Shown one piece after another: positions 1-7,142 of a DNA stretch of 23,879 nt. The stretch is taken from contig CAMOGC010000005.1 of the NCBI GenBank assembly GCA_946613955.1, forward strand, positions 1 through 23,879, given 5' to 3'. The stretch is from an uncultured Clostridia bacterium. GTDB taxonomy: Bacteria > Bacillota_A > Clostridia > Christensenellales > Aristaeellaceae. The notes below the pieces were generated by a model, which ran no database searches, was not told the DNA's origin, and worked only from the letters and a program-made list of their open reading frames with translations. Both the position numbers and the translations under genes were made by a program. Position 1 is the stretch's first letter. Every line of letters begins with the position of its first letter.

Positions 1-130
1 TCTTTTGCTCGGTCCATCCGTCCCAGACCGTATAGGTAATCGGGCCGGTGGTATACGTTCCGGCCAGGGCGGCGGGAATCAGCGCGGCACAGAGCATCAG
101 GGCCAGCAGGCAGGCAGTAAGACGTTTCAT
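1..130 (-). CDS. Secreted protein of unknown function, N-terminal part only
   Basis: Reading leftward from an ATG at 130, 43 codons are open up to the window edge. The product begins MKRLTACLLALMLCAALIPA and has a classic signal peptide: Lys-Arg N-terminus, hydrophobic core, and an ALA cleavage site before GTYTTG at about residue 24. No lipobox cysteine follows, so export with type I signal peptidase cleavage is more likely than lipidation. The first mature residues (TGPITYTVWDGWTEQ) match no family I can name. A GAGAGGAG ribosome binding site lies about 9 bases before the ATG, and a near-consensus promoter lies further upstream at 186-214. The gene is cut by the window start, so length and function are unknown. 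Confidence 0.75.
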   Translation of the reverse strand, partial: MKRLTACLLALMLCAALIPAALAGTYTTGPITYTVWDGWTEQK

Positions 131-185
131 GCGAATACACTCCTCTCATTTTCCGGGCATTCCCGGGCGCTTTTCATTCGGGGTC

Positions 186-214
186 ATTGTAAACGATTCC
201 CTTTCTCCTGTCAA
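186..214 (-). promoter_or_regulatory. Sigma-A promoter of the secreted protein gene
   Basis: On the minus strand a perfect -35 TTGACA (209-214) is separated by 17 bases from a -10 TACAAT (186-191, 5 of 6). Transcription should start near 179, giving a leader of about 50 bases that contains a small CCGGG/CCCGG hairpin ahead of the ribosome binding site. It fires just after the stop of the DUF1015 gene, so the secreted gene is an independent unit. Confidence 0.75.
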
Positions 215-230
215 TCCGTTTTCCGGCAAC

Positions 231-1511
231 TTAACCTTCTTCGGGGAGGGCGATCCGCTTCGCCTCCAGATAGAAGCGCTTCTCGTCCGCCTCGCCCATG
301 GAGAAGGTTTTCCGGGGCAGCACGCCCAGCTTTTTCACATCCGCGAAGAAACTTCCCTTGTCGATTTCCGGCAGCAGGAAGCCCACCGAACCCTTCCGGG
401 CCGCAAGCTTTCGCAGCGCCTCCTCCCCGTGGATGTAGTCGATGGCCGCCGCGGGATGGCCGGCCAGATAATCGTCCAGAAAGCGCTGGATAGTTTCGCA
501 GGGGATGGCACCCTCCGGACGGGCGACGACCACAGGCGTCTCTCCCGCCGCGGTGACCACGCGGAAGGCGTGACCCTCCCCTTCCTTTTCCAGCCCCATG
601 CCCCGGGCGGCGGCATAAGCTTCCCAGGCCGCCCGCAGCTCCGCCGGATCCGTCCCGGTGATCAGCCGGTGGATGGGTTCAAAGAGCAGGGCCTCATCAT
701 GAATGTTCTCGATTTCGCACAGGGCGAAGCGGGCGGGATGGGTTTCCCGCTCCCGCGGGGAAAGATTCTCCCTGATCTCATTCCAGTAGGCCTTGGCCGT
801 GGCCAGGGAATGGTTGCCGTCCCCCACCGCCAGCAGCATCGGATGTTCCCCGAGGCGGCGCCGCAGGCCGTCCATGGCCTCGGCCACCCGCGAGAGATCC
901 TCCTCCGCCTCCACGGCCCAGCCGGCCAGGTGTCCTCCGCCCCGCATCAGCTCGAAATCATACAGCTTCCGCAGGCTTTCCCTTTTTTTCTTCAGGGGCT
1001 CGAGTACCGTCCGCTCCGGGTCATCGATCAGAATAAGGATATGGCTCAGCTCCACCGGAGCGCCCCTGCGGATGGCCAGCCGGGCCGGCAGGCGCGCCGC
1101 GATGGTCTGCTCCGTCGGCCGAACCAGCGGAAGGCTCCCCTTCGCGAAGTCATAATCCTCCAGATCCACCGTCGCCACCAGCCCCAGCCGCTCGCCCGCG
1201 GCCGTCCTCCGGGCACACAGGACGAAACCTTCCCGGACGGCTGGCACCAGCGCTTTCTTTTCCAGCGCCTCCGCCATGGCCCGGTGAATCGCCGGGATCC
1301 GCTTCTCGCTCTCGCCCAGCCAGCATTCCGGCAGCATCAGCCGCAGCGTCGACGGCGCACTGCCCACCTCCGCCGCCACGCTTTCCCAGTATTCCGGCTG
1401 GGAGGTATACTGGTCGCAGGCCACGCAGGCCCATTTGGTCAGATCCGTTCCCGGCGCCGGCATCAGAATTTCCGCCGGCCGCAGGGCAATTTGCTGAAAG
1501 TTCGGATTCAT
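231..1511 (-). CDS. DUF1015 family protein
   Basis: A 426-residue protein recognised as DUF1015 (COG4198-type) from its N-terminal pattern ALRPAEILMPAPGTDLTKWA, followed by CDQYTSQPEYW, STLRLMLPE and the conserved GDGNHSLATAK motif near the middle. Length is normal for the family. No biochemical function is established; in many Clostridia such genes lie near serine biosynthesis genes, but that context is not visible here. There is no signal peptide or membrane segment, so it is probably cytosolic. The ATG at 1511 is preceded by an AAGGAAAGG ribosome binding site. It lies downstream of the liv transporter operon on the same strand, separated by 162 bases that hold a terminator-like hairpin, so it is probably transcribed separately. 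Family assignment is secure, the role is not. Confidence 0.85.
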   Translation of the reverse strand: MNPNFQQIALRPAEILMPAPGTDLTKWACVACDQYTSQPEYWESVAAEVGSAPSTLRLMLPECWLGESEKRIPAIHRAMAEALEKKALVPAVREGFVLCARRTAAGERLGLVATVDLEDYDFAKGSLPLVRPTEQTIAARLPARLAIRRGAPVELSHILILIDDPERTVLEPLKKKRESLRKLYDFELMRGGGHLAGWAVEAEEDLSRVAEAMDGLRRRLGEHPMLLAVGDGNHSLATAKAYWNEIRENLSPRERETHPARFALCEIENIHDEALLFEPIHRLITGTDPAELRAAWEAYAAARGMGLEKEGEGHAFRVVTAAGETPVVVARPEGAIPCETIQRFLDDYLAGHPAAAIDYIHGEEALRKLAARKGSVGFLLPEIDKGSFFADVKKLGVLPRKTFSMGEADEKRFYLEAKRIALPEEG

Positions 1512-1630
1512 TTTTTTCCTTTCCTTGTTCGGGGAGAAGCCGGACGGATCCCGCTCTCTTCGCCGCCGTTCGCTGTGTTTTTGATTCGGCGCGCCTCCCT
1601 GCGCCGCTGTCCGGTTCGGACTCAGACCCG

Positions 1631-1664
1631 AAAAGCGCCGTCGGGATCTCCGGCGGTGCTTTTT
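1631..1664 (-). terminator. Probable terminator of the liv operon
   Basis: Just after the livF stop the minus strand can fold AAAAGC-CCG-CGG against CCG-CGG-GCTTTT with two internal mismatches and a loop of about 5 bases, ending in TTTT. The stem is imperfect and the U-run short, so termination may be partial, with read-through into the DUF1015 gene. Confidence 0.5.
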
Positions 1665-1673
1665 ATCGGTTTC

Positions 1674-2390
1674 TCAGGCCTTTTTGCCCAGATACGCCTC
1701 CTGGATGGCCTCGCTGGCCAGCAGCTCCTCTCCGGTTCCCTTGGAGGTAATGCTGCCGGTTTCCATGACATAGGCGTAGTCGCAGGCATGCAGCGCCGCG
1801 TTGGCGTTCTGCTCGATCAGCAGTACGGTCATCCCCGTTTCCTTCAGGGTCAGGATGATCCGGAAAATATCCTTGACCACCAGCGGCGCCAGCCCCAGGC
1901 TGGGCTCGTCCATCATGATCAGCTTCGGCCGGGTCATCATCGCCCGCCCCACGGCCAGCATCTGCTGTTCGCCGCCGGAGAGGGTTCCCGCCAGCTGCCA
2001 GGAGCGCTCCTTGAGCCGGGGAAACAGGTCATACACATATTCGATATCCTGCTCGATGACCTCCCGGTCCTTCCGGAGATAGGCGCCAATCCGCAGGTTC
2101 TCCAGCACCGTCAGGTTGGCGAACACCCGCCGCCCCTCCGGCACCATGGCGATGCCCGTTTCCACGATCTTCTGGGTGCCGAAGTCGGTAATGTCCCGGC
2201 CTTCGAAATAAATCCGCCCCTCCCGGGGCCGGACCAGGCCGGAAATCGTCCGCAGGGTGGTGCTCTTGCCGGCGCCGTTGGCCCCGATCAGGGTCACGAT
2301 CTGCCCCTGCTCCACCTCGAAGGAGATGCCCTTGAGGGCCTCGATGCCGCCGTAGCTGACCACCAGATCCGTAACCTTCAAAAGGCTCAT
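1674..2390 (-). CDS. livF: Branched-chain amino acid ABC transporter ATP-binding protein LivF
   Basis: A 238-residue ABC ATPase, normal LivF length. In order: Walker A GANGAGKST (about residues 36-44), the LivF-typical Q-loop region IAMVPEGRRVFANLTVLENL, signature LSGGEQQML (about 139-147), Walker B LIMMDEPSLGL, and the H-loop replaced by the LivF-type LLIEQNA. LivF pairs with LivG as the cytoplasmic ATPase heterodimer driving uptake of leucine, isoleucine, valine or related solutes through LivH-LivM. Its ATG at 2390 overlaps the livG stop as ATGA, indicating translational coupling. It is the last gene of the livJHMGF unit. The substrate could be another amino acid, amide or short-chain solute, since the family is broad. 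Confidence 0.93.
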   Translation of the reverse strand: MSLLKVTDLVVSYGGIEALKGISFEVEQGQIVTLIGANGAGKSTTLRTISGLVRPREGRIYFEGRDITDFGTQKIVETGIAMVPEGRRVFANLTVLENLRIGAYLRKDREVIEQDIEYVYDLFPRLKERSWQLAGTLSGGEQQMLAVGRAMMTRPKLIMMDEPSLGLAPLVVKDIFRIILTLKETGMTVLLIEQNANAALHACDYAYVMETGSITSKGTGEELLASEAIQEAYLGKKA

Positions 2391-3238
2391 TCCTCTTCCA
2401 CCCCCAGATACGCCGCGATGACGACGGGATTTTTCTGTACTTCCTCCGGCGTGCCCTCGGCGATGCGCTTTCCGAAATCCAGCACGTAGATCCGGTCCGA
2501 AATATCCATGACCAGGTTCATATGATGCTCGATCATAAACACCGTCAGATGGAACTGATCCTTGATCCGGACGATGAATTCGCCCAGCTCATCGGTTTCC
2601 TGGGGATTCATGCCCGCCGCCGGCTCGTCCAGCAGCAGCAGGGTCGGATCCGTTGCCAGGGCCCGGGCGATCTCCAGCCGGCGCTGCTTGCCGTAGGGCA
2701 GGGAGGTGGCCAGCTCGTCAGCCTCCTCCGCCAGCCCCACCGTCTCCAGCAGGCTCATGGCCTTCTCCCGCATTTTCTTCTCCTCCGCCCGGTTCAGCCG
2801 GAAGGTGGCGGTCAGAAAATTGCTGGTGCGGCGCAGATGGGTGGCGATCAGCACGTTTTCAAAGGCTGTCTGGCTTTTGAACAGCCGGATGTTCTGAAAG
2901 GTCCGGGCGATGCCCATGGCGGTAATCTTGTCCGGGGAATGGACGAGCCGCTGGTTCAGGAATTTGTCCTTTTCCTCCCCGGCGTACATTTTCGCCATTT
3001 TTCCGGTGGGATGGTTGATGGCGATGGGCTTTCCGTGGAAATAGACCGCCCCGTTGGTCGGCTCGTAGACCCCGGTCACGCAGTTGAAGGCGGTGGTTTT
3101 CCCGGCGCCGTTGGGGCCGATGAGCGCCACGATTTCGCCCTCGTTGATCTCCATGGACAGGTTGTTGATGGCCACCACGCCGCCGAACTGCATCGTGATG
3201 TTTTCCAGCCGCAGCACATTCTGCCTCTTTTCGCTCAT
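2387..3238 (-). CDS. livG: Branched-chain amino acid ABC transporter ATP-binding protein LivG
   Basis: A 283-residue ABC ATPase with Walker A GPNGAGKTT, LivG-typical GIARTFQNIRLFKSQTAFENVL, signature region SLPYGKQRRLEIARAL, Walker B LLLLDEPAAGMNP, H-loop VFMIEHHM and a C-terminal LDFGKRIAEGTPEEV. Roughly 25 extra residues (rich in K, M and Y) sit between Walker A and the Q-loop; I recall similar insertions in clostridial LivG proteins. The open frame extends 16 codons further upstream, but the start at 3238 (MSEKRQ) is preferred because its ATG overlaps the livM stop as ATGA. The extension would be a Pro/Arg-rich stretch read through livM sequence. It forms the ATPase pair with LivF. Confidence 0.92.
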   Translation of the reverse strand: MSEKRQNVLRLENITMQFGGVVAINNLSMEINEGEIVALIGPNGAGKTTAFNCVTGVYEPTNGAVYFHGKPIAINHPTGKMAKMYAGEEKDKFLNQRLVHSPDKITAMGIARTFQNIRLFKSQTAFENVLIATHLRRTSNFLTATFRLNRAEEKKMREKAMSLLETVGLAEEADELATSLPYGKQRRLEIARALATDPTLLLLDEPAAGMNPQETDELGEFIVRIKDQFHLTVFMIEHHMNLVMDISDRIYVLDFGKRIAEGTPEEVQKNPVVIAAYLGVEEE

Positions 3239-4311
3239 TTTCCGCGGCCTCCCTTCCGGGCGCCCCGGCGGGCGCCGATTTCCCATAGCTCCCGGTCACC
3301 CATGATGCCCCGGCGGAAGAACAGCACGATCACCATGATGACCACCGAGAACACCACCATCCGGAAGCCGGGGCTGAGCAGCGGCACCTGGAAATCCCCG
3401 ATAAAGGTCTGGGAATCCAGGAAGCGCAGCCACCATTCGCTGCAGGCGATGAAGAGGAAGCTGGCCATGATGCTTCCGGAGACGCTGCCCAGCCCGCCGA
3501 TGACCACGATCAGCAGGATTTCATAGGTCATGGAGCTCTTGAAGCTGTTGGCCTGCAGGGAGCCCTGATACATGGCCAGCAGCGCCCCGCCCACGCCGGC
3601 GAAAAAGCTGCTGATCACGAAGGCCATCTGCTTGTGGTGGAAGAGGTTAATGCCCATGGCCTCCGCCGCGATCTCGTCGTCCCGGATGGCCTTGAAAGCC
3701 CGGCCGTAGGTCGAGTTGATCAGAAGCAGGATCAGCCCCACGCAGACCCCCACCACCAGGAACGTAAACAGCACCGTGTTCCCCGGCATGATGGTTTTCA
3801 GCGTCGGATAGGTTTTCAGCAGATTGGAGCCGTTGGTCAGGGGGCCGATGGCGTCCCACTGGACGATGGCCCGGATGATTTCGGCAAAGCCCAGGGTAGC
3901 GATGGCCAGATAATCCCCCCGCAGCCGCAGCACCGGGATGCCGATGAGCGCCGCGAAGAGCGCCGCCACCAGCCCCGCCGCGATCATGGCCGGCAGGAAA
4001 TGCAGGGTCATCTGGATCCAGCCCCCGTCGTAATACTGATAGACCGCCGCGCGCTTGGCCATGGGAATGGTCAGCACCGCGTAGGTATAGGCGCCGGCCA
4101 GCATAAAGCCCGCCTGGCCCAGGGAAAACAGCCCCGTAAACCCGTTCAGCAGGTTCATGGAAACAGCGATCAGGGCATAAACCGCGCCCTTCTGCAGCAC
4201 CGTGACCAGCATGGAATTGCTGCCGCCCAGATGCTCCGCCAGCCAACCGCCGAGGAAGATCAGCGCGATGACCGCCAGGCTCGCCCCCGTTCTGATTTTG
4301 CTTTTCTTCAT
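3235..4311 (-). CDS. livM: Branched-chain amino acid ABC transporter permease LivM
   Basis: A LivM-type permease of about 358 residues with many hydrophobic segments and the family landmarks LNGFTGLFSLGQAGFMLAGA, LRLRGDYLAIATLGFAEIIR and FKAIRDDEIAAEAMGIN (the cytoplasmic coupling loop), then GGVGGALLAMYQGS and IVVIGGLGSVSGSI. It forms the transmembrane channel with LivH. The frame begins with GTG at 4320, then ATG at 4317 and 4311. The strong Shine-Dalgarno AAGGGGGTGATG sits at the right distance from the ATG at 4311 and overlaps the earlier candidates, so 4311 is preferred. Only a few bases separate it from the livH stop. The C-terminus is Arg/Gly-rich (RRGARKGGRGK). Confidence 0.92.
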   Translation of the reverse strand: MKKSKIRTGASLAVIALIFLGGWLAEHLGGSNSMLVTVLQKGAVYALIAVSMNLLNGFTGLFSLGQAGFMLAGAYTYAVLTIPMAKRAAVYQYYDGGWIQMTLHFLPAMIAAGLVAALFAALIGIPVLRLRGDYLAIATLGFAEIIRAIVQWDAIGPLTNGSNLLKTYPTLKTIMPGNTVLFTFLVVGVCVGLILLLINSTYGRAFKAIRDDEIAAEAMGINLFHHKQMAFVISSFFAGVGGALLAMYQGSLQANSFKSSMTYEILLIVVIGGLGSVSGSIMASFLFIACSEWWLRFLDSQTFIGDFQVPLLSPGFRMVVFSVVIMVIVLFFRRGIMGDRELWEIGARRGARKGGRGK

Positions 4312-4324
4312 GGTCATCACCCCC

Positions 4325-5203
4325 TTACACCTTCTCCGTCGTCTTCTCGCCGAACAGGCCCGTCGGCCGGAACAGCAGCACGATGATCAGCAGCGCGAAG
4401 GTAAAGGCGTCGGAAAACGCCGTCAGCCCCGCCGCCTTGATCAGGTTTTCGGAAATGCCGATGATCAGCGCGCCGATCATGGCTCCGGGAATCGAGCCGA
4501 TGCCGCCGAAAACCGCCGCCACGAAGGCCTTCAGGCCCGGCATGGCGCCGATGGTCGGAGTCACGGCCGTATAGTTCGAAAAATACAGCATGGAGCCCAC
4601 CGCGGCCATGGCGGAACCGATAATGAAGGTCACGGAAATCACGTTGTTGATCTTGATGCCCATGAGCTGGGCCGTTTCAAAATCCACCGAAACCGCCCGC
4701 ATCGCCATGCCGATCTTCGTATGGTTGATCAGCATGACCAGCGCGATCACCAGCCCGATCGTCAGGATCGGCGTCACAATGGTAACCACCTTGGTGCTGG
4801 CGGAACCGATCATGATCGTGTCGCTCAGCCAGGGAAGCACCGGATACTGCTTGGCCAGGCCGCCCGTCAGATACCACATCAGATTCTGCAGCAGGTAGCT
4901 GACGCCGATGGCGGAAATCATGATGGACATCCGCGGCGCGGACCGCAGGGGCTTATACGCCACCCGCTCCACGATAAAGCCCAGCGCCACCGTCAGCAGG
5001 ATGACCAGCGGAACGGAAAGGCCCAGCGGCATCCCCGCCGCCAGATAGACCATGAAAAAGCCCGCGGCCGTGAAAATATCCCCGTGAGCGAAGTTGATCA
5101 GGCGCAAAATGCCGTAGACCAGCGTATATCCCACGGCGATCAGCGCGTACTGGCCGCCCACGGAGATGCCCGCCAGCAAATAGGGGATCAGCGTTTCAAA
5201 CAT
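4325..5203 (-). CDS. livH: Branched-chain amino acid ABC transporter permease LivH
   Basis: A 292-residue LivH-type inner membrane permease. Recognised by the N-terminal LLAGISVGGQYALIAVGYTL, then YGILRLINFAHGDIFTAAGF, the cytoplasmic-loop pattern MRAVSVDFETAQLMGIKIN and GLKAFVAAVFGGIGSIPGA. About eight hydrophobic helices are expected. Its partner is LivM. The ATG at 5203 has a GGAAGGAAG ribosome binding site. It lies 112 bases downstream of livJ, and that gap holds a strong stem-loop, so livH and the genes after it are probably made at lower level than the binding protein. Confidence 0.93.
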   Translation of the reverse strand: MFETLIPYLLAGISVGGQYALIAVGYTLVYGILRLINFAHGDIFTAAGFFMVYLAAGMPLGLSVPLVILLTVALGFIVERVAYKPLRSAPRMSIMISAIGVSYLLQNLMWYLTGGLAKQYPVLPWLSDTIMIGSASTKVVTIVTPILTIGLVIALVMLINHTKIGMAMRAVSVDFETAQLMGIKINNVISVTFIIGSAMAAVGSMLYFSNYTAVTPTIGAMPGLKAFVAAVFGGIGSIPGAMIGALIIGISENLIKAAGLTAFSDAFTFALLIIVLLFRPTGLFGEKTTEKV

Positions 5204-5269
5204 CTTCGGAATCTTCCTTCCGTCGTCTCTTCATTATTCCCGCCGGGAAAGCCCTGGCGCACCATACAG

Positions 5270-5299
5270 CAGGGGCCGCCGCTCCCGCGGCGGCCCCTG
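5270..5299 (-). other. Intercistronic stem-loop between livJ and livH
   Basis: A perfect 12-bp inverted repeat (CAGGGGCCGCCG and CGGCGGCCCCTG, six-base loop) lies just after the livJ stop. No U-run follows on the minus strand, so it is not a standard intrinsic terminator. Comparable hairpins elsewhere stabilise the upstream binding-protein mRNA and leave the downstream permease genes less expressed; that role here is inferred. Confidence 0.7.
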
Positions 5300-5315
5300 T
5301 CCGGATCGTCTTTGT

Positions 5316-6491
5316 TTACTTGGAAACCGTCTGGGTCTTCACGAAGTCGAAGGCGCCGGTTTCGGGATTGGCAAACTTGATGTAGGCCATGTCCTTGTTG
5401 GCGTCGCCGTTCTCATCGAAGGAGATCGCTCCGGTCACGCCCTCCCAGGTCACGCCGGGCAGCGCCGCCGCGATGGCCGCGGGATCCGCGGAGCCGGCCT
5501 TTTCGATCGCCGCCAGGGCCACGTTGTATCCGTCGAAGCCCAGGGCGGAAACCGCCGCCACGATGTCGTTGCCGCCGTTGTTGGTCAGGTTGCCGCTGTC
5601 GGCATTCAGCCAGGCCTTGAAGCCGGAAACAAAGCTCGCCGCGGTGGCGTTCTCGTCGTTCTCGTCAAAGAAGGTGGAGCAGTAGACCTTGATATTCTTT
5701 CCCTTGGCCGCCTCCAGGATGGCGCTGTTTTCCCAGGTGTCGCCCGCCAGGATCGGGAAGGAGATGTTCATGGCCGCCGCCTGGTCGATGATCAGGGCCG
5801 CGTAGGTCGTGCTGGAGGGGGCAAAGATAACGTCGCATCCGCCGGCCACCGCGTTGTTCAGCAGGCCCGTGAAGTCGCTGGTGCCCTCGGTGAAGTTTTC
5901 CTCGATGACCTCGCCGCCCAGGGCCTTGAAGGCCTGCACGAAATACTTGCCCAGGCCCACGCCGTAGTCCTCGCCCAGCATGGTCAGCACATAGGCCTTC
6001 GTGGCGCCCAGCTCCTTGGCGTAGTTGGCCATGACGGTTCCCTGGAAGGGATCCAGGAAACAGATCCGCCAGTAATAGTCGCACAGCAGCGTCACGTTCG
6101 GGTTGGTGCAGCTGATGCCGATGGCGGGCACCTGTGCCTGGGCGAACACGTCGCCGCCGGCCATGGAAACGCCGGAGCCGTAGGAGCCCAGAACGACGGA
6201 AACGTTCTTGCTCACCAGGCTCTGGGCCGCGGAAACCGCCTTGTCCGTCACGCTCTGGTTGTCCTCGATGACCAGCTCAACCTTGTATTCCACGCCGCCG
6301 ATATTGACCGTCGGGCGCAGGCTGTTCGCATACTGGATACCCAGAATTTCCTGCTTTCCGCCGGCGCCGTTGTCGCCCGTGGAGGGCTCAAAAACGCCGA
6401 TCCGGATCACGGGAAGATCCTCCGCCGCGGCCGCTCCCAGACATCCCAGCAGCATCGCCAGGGCCAGCATCAAACCAAGAAGCCTTTTCAT
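5316..6491 (-). CDS. livJ: Branched-chain amino acid ABC transporter substrate-binding protein LivJ/LivK
   Basis: A 391-residue extracytoplasmic solute receptor of the Leu/Ile/Val-binding type (periplasmic binding fold type I). After a signal peptide (MKRLLGLMLALAMLLGCLGA) the mature part begins DLPVIRIGVFEPSTGDNGAGGK, followed by VIEDNQSVTDKAVSAAQSLVSKNVSVVLGSYGSGVSMA-type sequence typical of the family, then the second lobe with DVIFAPSSTTYAALIIDQA and GFDGYNVALAAI. LLGC at residues 14-17 could be a lipobox, anchoring it by a lipid, although an AAA-A-E site is also present. The open frame runs further upstream, but the ATG at 6491 has an ideal AAGGAGGAAA site and the signal peptide. It is the first gene of livJHMGF. 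Confidence 0.94.
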   Translation of the reverse strand: MKRLLGLMLALAMLLGCLGAAAAEDLPVIRIGVFEPSTGDNGAGGKQEILGIQYANSLRPTVNIGGVEYKVELVIEDNQSVTDKAVSAAQSLVSKNVSVVLGSYGSGVSMAGGDVFAQAQVPAIGISCTNPNVTLLCDYYWRICFLDPFQGTVMANYAKELGATKAYVLTMLGEDYGVGLGKYFVQAFKALGGEVIEENFTEGTSDFTGLLNNAVAGGCDVIFAPSSTTYAALIIDQAAAMNISFPILAGDTWENSAILEAAKGKNIKVYCSTFFDENDENATAASFVSGFKAWLNADSGNLTNNGGNDIVAAVSALGFDGYNVALAAIEKAGSADPAAIAAALPGVTWEGVTGAISFDENGDANKDMAYIKFANPETGAFDFVKTQTVSK

Positions 6492-6514
6492 TTTACATTT
6501 CCTCCTTCTGTCTT

Positions 6515-6545
6515 TTGTCCAAATATGGATATAAGACAGTATAAT
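6515..6545 (+). promoter_or_regulatory. Possible divergent promoter for the small FakA-like gene
   Basis: On the plus strand, -10 TATAAT (6540-6545, perfect) with a TTGTCC -35 (6515-6520) 19 bases upstream. The spacer is longer than optimal. It shares bases 6540-6543 with the livJ -10 on the other strand, so RNA polymerase could not occupy both at once. Confidence 0.5.
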
Positions 6546-6566
6546 CCCTTCCTTTTCCGATGACAA
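6538..6566 (-). promoter_or_regulatory. Sigma-A promoter of the livJHMGF operon
   Basis: On the minus strand, -35 TTGTCA (6561-6566), 17-base spacer, -10 TATACT (6538-6543). Transcription would begin near 6531, giving a leader of about 40 bases ending in the AAGGAGG site of livJ. The -10 overlaps the -10 of the opposite promoter. Confidence 0.75.
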
Positions 6567-6697
6567 CCGAAAAAACAGAAAGAAGACAAAAGCAGGATTC
6601 CGTCCGCCTGGCAGCGAATGATTCTGTGTCCGGAGAAGCCGGACGGAATACGCGGCGGGCTGTTCATCCACCGCCGAAGGTTGAGAGGAGAAACAAA

Positions 6698-6991
6698 ATG
6701 AGCAATCTGACCCAAAGCGAGCTGGACGAAATACAGGAGTTTCAAAAGTATAAATTCGATACCCAGCTGCTGATCGAGGGCGAGGATCTTGACGATTTCG
6801 AAATCCGGGATTATATTACGGAGCATTTCGAGGGAAACGAGCTGCTGGTGGTGGGCGACGAGGATCTGATCAAGATTCATTTCCATACCGACGAACCCTG
6901 GAAAGTGCTGGCCTACTGCGCCACCAAGGGGGATGTCTACGACATCGTGGTGGAAAACATGGTTCGCCAGGCCAAGGGGCTGCAGGGCTGA
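6698..6991 (+). CDS. Small standalone protein resembling the C-terminal domain of FakA/YloV (DAK-family)
   Basis: A 97-residue acidic protein. Residues about 18-92 (YKFDTQLLIEG, then GNELLVVGDEDLIKIHFHT, then EPWKVLAYCATKGDVYDIVV and VENMVRQ) follow the pattern at the end of the fatty-acid kinase FakA/YloV: GDSLVVVGDDDLIKVHVHT, P-KVL, and ENMR-Q. No kinase (DAK2/DhaL) domain is present, so it cannot be a kinase alone; such short proteins are often annotated 'kinase to dihydroxyacetone kinase'. There is no signal peptide. Start at 6698 is supported by GAGAGGAG seven bases upstream; the open frame extends further but without a ribosome site. It is flanked by the divergent livJ operon and by a bidirectional terminator shared with polA. 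Function unknown; similarity is judged by eye. Confidence 0.75.
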   Translation: MSNLTQSELDEIQEFQKYKFDTQLLIEGEDLDDFEIRDYITEHFEGNELLVVGDEDLIKIHFHTDEPWKVLAYCATKGDVYDIVVENMVRQAKGLQG

Positions 6992-7064
6992 ACGCGTCCC
7001 CGCGGTATAGGACGCGGATCCGATCCATTCAGTCGACAGAAACCGCGCCGCAGGCGTATCACTG

Positions 7065-7096
7065 AAAAAGAGGAGGGACTTGCCTCCTCTTTTTTT
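7065..7096. terminator. Bidirectional intrinsic terminator between the FakA-like gene and polA
   Basis: AAAAAGAGGAGG (7065-7076) pairs with CCTCCTCTTTTT (7083-7094) around a six-base loop, with T-runs on both strands. It sits about 75 bases after the FakA-like stop and about 50 bases after the polA stop on the opposite strand, so it can end both converging transcripts. Confidence 0.85.
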
Positions 7097-7142
7097 GCTC
7101 TTGTTTTTTCCGGCCTCCGGTTTTCATACCCGGGCTCCGCGC

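Noticed and set aside
48..2489. Plus-strand open frame of 813 codons opposite DUF1015 and livF
   Set aside because: Arg/Gln/His/Pro-rich translation with no motif, antisense to clear protein families. It is a GC-bias shadow.
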